The notes under the pieces were generated by a model. That model was given only the letters and a program-made list of their open reading frames with translations, did no database searches and was not told the origin of the DNA. The position numbers and the translations under genes are program-made. 64,000 bases of DNA from Streptomyces longisporoflavus. GTDB taxonomy: Bacteria > Actinomycetota > Actinomycetes > Streptomycetales > Streptomycetaceae. Positions 61,996 through 64,000 of the stretch are shown one piece after another; positions within the stretch are counted from its first letter, which is position 1, and every line of letters starts with the position of its first letter. Location: NCBI RefSeq assembly GCF_014649775.1, contig NZ_BMTR01000013.1, positions 186,001-250,000 of the forward strand, written 5' to 3'.

Positions 61996-62469
61996 GGCCT
62001 GCGCCTCCGTGAGGCCTGCGGGGCCCATGGGGCGACCGGGTGGCGGCTGCCATACGGAGAGTGATCGACTTGTGGGATTCCCGGAGCGGGAGGAGGCTAC
62101 TGAGCGTCGATATCGGGTTGTGTCCTATGCGTGACTCGTCACGGCATGGAGTCGGGCTTCCGCTCCGGTACCTTGTGTGAGATGCGAGTGGTTCTGAGGT
62201 CGAGCCATGCCGGTGTTGCCACTGAGGCGGCGCCGGGTCCGGCGATGCGTACCGCTCGCAGTGCAGGAAGGGGCCATATGCCCGCCTGTTCGACCCCCCA
62301 CAGCGCGCGTCGCACAGTATGCCGCACGCGTACTCCTTCGCGCTGGAATATGCCTGAAGCGCTTGTTGGGGTGACTGAACGTCAACCATGCTGTCTCTCA
62401 AGGGGATCACGTTCCGTGACCCCTTGGAGTCGCGAGGCGATGTGTCCGCCGGTTCGGATGGTGTGAGCG
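61996..62469. other. 474-bp gap before the HATPase gene
   Basis: A less G/C-biased stretch with no frame showing coding bias; an open frame at 62131-62466 is rejected on codon use. It contains the hairpin at 62399-62426 and presumably the promoter of the HATPase gene. Confidence 0.5.
62399..62426. other. Bulged hairpin in the HATPase leader
   Basis: CAAGGGG-A-TCACG (62399-62411), loop TTC, CGTGACCCCTTG (62415-62426): 12 bp with one bulged A, 43 bp before GTG 62470. It may be an operator, a leader structure, or a terminator of the dehydrogenase pair. Confidence 0.5.
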
Positions 62470-62994
62470 GTGCAGGTGCTTCATGTTCAGCTGGAAGTCA
62501 GGCCCGACCCCGCAGAGGTGGGACGGGCCAGGAGGTGGGCGCGTTCTCGGCTCGCGGGTTCCGGGATACAGGTCGATGAGCCACTGGCCGAGACGCTGAT
62601 CCTGCTGATCTCGGAGCTGGTCACCAACGCGGTGGTGCATACGGGCTGCCCGGCCGTACTGCGCATGCGGCTTCCCGACGCGCCGGCCGCCCCCGACGCC
62701 GGGGAAGCGGCGGGGGACGCGGGCGCCGCCGGGACCGCGCAGGCGGGGCCAGGGACGGTCCGGGTCGAGGTCGCGGACGCCAGCGCACGGCCGCCGAGGC
62801 CGCGGCACGCGGACGGCGACGCGACCAACGGCCGTGGCCTGGAACTCGTCGACGGCCTCGCCGACCGCTGGGGCTGGCAGACCGAAGGCGCGGGCAAGAG
62901 CATCTGGTGCGAGGTGGACCGGTGCGAGTCCGGCGTCGAGGCGGTCGCGTTCGACGGGACGACGTACGAGGACGTGGCGTACGAGGCCGTCTGA
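62470..62994 (+). CDS. HATPase_c_2 serine-kinase-like ATP-binding protein
   Basis: 174 residues of the GHKL/anti-sigma kinase type (RsbW/SpoIIAB-like). The N-box is LLISELVTNAVVHTG (about 46-60); the G2-like box is NGRGLELVDGLADRWGWQ. A Pro/Ala-rich insert (APAAPDAGEAAGDAGAAGTA) separates them. Many such proteins in Streptomyces regulate sigma factors or STAS proteins. GTG 62470 is the best start but has a poor ribosome site. A STAS antagonist is encoded 9 kb upstream. Confidence 0.87.
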   Translation: MQVLHVQLEVRPDPAEVGRARRWARSRLAGSGIQVDEPLAETLILLISELVTNAVVHTGCPAVLRMRLPDAPAAPDAGEAAGDAGAAGTAQAGPGTVRVEVADASARPPRPRHADGDATNGRGLELVDGLADRWGWQTEGAGKSIWCEVDRCESGVEAVAFDGTTYEDVAYEAV

Positions 62995-63422
62995 CCTCCG
63001 CGGGGCGCGCAGGTCGCGCAGGTCACGCAGGTTGCGCGGGTCGCTCAGGTTGCGCGGGCCACGCGGCTCCCGGATGTCGGTGCCGGGCGCCCGCATGCGC
63101 CGCTGCGTGCCCCGATGCGCGGCCGTGCGCGGTCGGTACAAAAGCGGCATAATTCCTTAATCGCCAGACGGGTGTTGACGTACCGTGTCCGATTGATCAC
63201 GCTTATGTGCAGCGATTCGCCGCGAGGGGACGTCGAGGGACAGTGGCCTGTGGCCCGACCTTGACGAGATGTGGGTCGCCGACGGCGCCGGTCCCTTCGT
63301 GGCCTCGGGAGGCAGGACTCGCGCGCCGGAGCCGGATGGCGGCGCGCGGCAACGTGCTCGGGCGGGCTCGTGTGCCGTGGCGCCGCCATCCGAAGGCTCC
63401 CGAGGGAAATTCGCTGCCGAAT
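62995..63422. other. 428-bp gap with a 9-bp tandem repeat
   Basis: 63001-63062 is a 9-bp-period repeat (CGCGCAGGT variants, about seven copies). It is followed by A/T-rich DNA near 63135-63165 with TTGACG at 63176. Two short plus-strand frames (from 63173 and 63207) lack coding bias. No gene is called. Confidence 0.5.
63001..63062. repeat. 9-bp tandem repeat
   Basis: Successive units CGCGCAGGT, CGCGCAGGT, CACGCAGGT, TGCGCGGGT, CGCTCAGGT, TGCGCGGGC, CACGCGGCT. Seven near-identical 9-mers right after the HATPase stop. Confidence 0.85.
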
Positions 63423-64000
63423 TCACAGCACCGCGACCGGGGCCACAGGTGTTCCCGTGCCGCCGATGAACGGCTCCGGCGTCGCGGAGAGCAGGAAGCT
63501 GTAGCGGGAAACTTCTGCACAGGCTGTGGACAACTTTTCCAGATTCCAGTTCTGGCCCTGCAACATGCCCATCTCGACCAGGTGGAGCGCGTGCACGGGC
63601 AGCCAGAGGTTCTCCGTCTCGGGCGGGAAGATCTCGAAGGTCAGCGTGTCGTTGGCGACCGCCGCGACATCCCGCGCGTGGAACCACTCCGGGGTGCGGA
63701 TCGAGAGGCCGGGTGACGGGTATGCGTACGCGTGTTTGTCGCAGGCGAGGTAGGTCTGGATCTGCCCGGTCCGTACGAGGACGATGTCGCCTGCGCGGAC
63801 GGTGGCCCCCGCGAACTCCTCGGCCTGTTCCAGGTCTTCGGGGGTGACCGCGTGATCGCCGGGCAGTCGGTCGACGCCCTTGGCGCGGGCGACGTCGAGC
63901 AGGACGCCGCGCGAGACGAGGTGCGCGACCTTGTCGATGCCGCTGAACCGGGCGCCGGTGTGGGCGGTGATGGTGTCGGCGGGGCGGCCGTTGTAGATCT
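63423..64000 (-). CDS. Cyclase-family protein (kynurenine-formamidase-like), 3' part
   Basis: The minus-strand frame is open at the right edge (codons from 63998) and stops at 63425-63423, giving 191 visible residues. Segments such as FSGIDKVAHLVSRGVLLDVARAKGVDRLPGD, AGATVRAGDIVLVRTGQIQTYL, GLSIRTPEWFHARDVAAVANDTLTFEIFPPE and HALHLVEMGMLQGQNWNLEKL match the cyclase family (PF04199). The metal-binding HxGTHxDxPxH motif would lie upstream, outside the window. Likely a metal-dependent hydrolase of an amide or lactone. Confidence 0.88.
   Translation of the reverse strand, partial: IYNGRPADTITAHTGARFSGIDKVAHLVSRGVLLDVARAKGVDRLPGDHAVTPEDLEQAEEFAGATVRAGDIVLVRTGQIQTYLACDKHAYAYPSPGLSIRTPEWFHARDVAAVANDTLTFEIFPPETENLWLPVHALHLVEMGMLQGQNWNLEKLSTACAEVSRYSFLLSATPEPFIGGTGTPVAPVAVL

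Noticed and set aside
62131..62466. 111-codon plus-strand frame upstream of the HATPase gene
   Set aside because: Cys/Arg/Ser-rich translation, no third-position bias, no ribosome site.
62407..63150. 247-codon minus-strand frame with AAGGA-ATG start
   Set aside because: It is antisense to the HATPase gene, and most of its N-terminal part is translated 9-bp repeat; the ribosome-like site is probably chance.
63207..63716. 169-codon plus-strand frame at the right end
   Set aside because: Third-position G/C only about 70% by my count, and its second half is antisense to the cyclase-family gene.

Overview
The window looks like a piece of a Streptomyces chromosome core. It has very high G+C, strong G/C bias at third codon positions, many GTG and TTG starts, and 4-nt stop/start overlaps. 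Gene families include NsdA-type TPR regulators, DmdR1, the SCO4402 family and mycothiol-related DinB proteins. From memory, the order serC ... citrate synthase, pdxH ... dmdR1, SIS protein ... SCO4402-family gene, purU ... sigma/anti-sigma/STAS resembles the SCO43xx-SCO44xx region of S. coelicolor. I could not run an alignment. I see no rRNA, tRNA, prophage, insertion sequence, CRISPR array or secondary-metabolite cluster.

Layout. 1-11.9 kb: tail of a large ATPase-like protein, a secreted DUF5707-like protein, a CtpE-like P-type ATPase, an NCS2 purine permease, a MarR-MFS pair with a perfect 20-bp palindrome, small membrane and RHH proteins, an aldo/keto reductase, and a divergent MarR/AhpD-like pair. 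12-14.8 kb: three envelope or secreted-type genes (metzincin protease, SGNH hydrolase, beta-propeller). 14.8-19 kb: a TetR gene facing a DrrAB-type exporter across three phased palindromes, then serC. 19-24.4 kb: a large FAD/Fe-S dehydrogenase, a 742-bp non-coding stretch, a cupin and an EamA exporter.

24.4-33.1 kb is the clearest pathway. TIGR03084 protein, AtuA-family protein, carboxyltransferase, biotin carboxylase, acyl-CoA dehydrogenase, enoyl-CoA hydratase and a TetR regulator are packed head to tail. The order recalls the mycobacterial Rv0976c-accD2-accA2-fadE12-echA7 locus and the Pseudomonas atu genes. I read it as a catabolic acyl-CoA carboxylase operon with a candidate operator at its first promoter. 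33-40 kb: citrate synthase, pdxH, a hydrolase, the iron regulator DmdR1 (with a long antiparallel frame), a SIS protein and an orphan PAS-PAS-GAF protein.

40-50 kb: an ABC exporter operon beside a small plus-strand unit (promoter, ribosome site, 12-codon ORF, strong terminator); a divergent prim-pol/NsdA-like pair; a repeat-rich membrane protein; a lipoprotein; an SCO4402-family gene; and purU. 51-57 kb: an ECF sigma gene overlapping a zinc-finger anti-sigma/DinB fusion, a STAS antagonist, a MacAB-like ABC pair and a small secreted protein. 57-64 kb: an EF-hand protein, an acyl-CoA synthetase divergent from a pair of acyl-CoA dehydrogenases (the second shortened), an HATPase protein and the 3' part of a cyclase-family gene.

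Nine-base-period repeats recur in coding and non-coding DNA throughout, and several convergent gene pairs share near-perfect bidirectional terminators.
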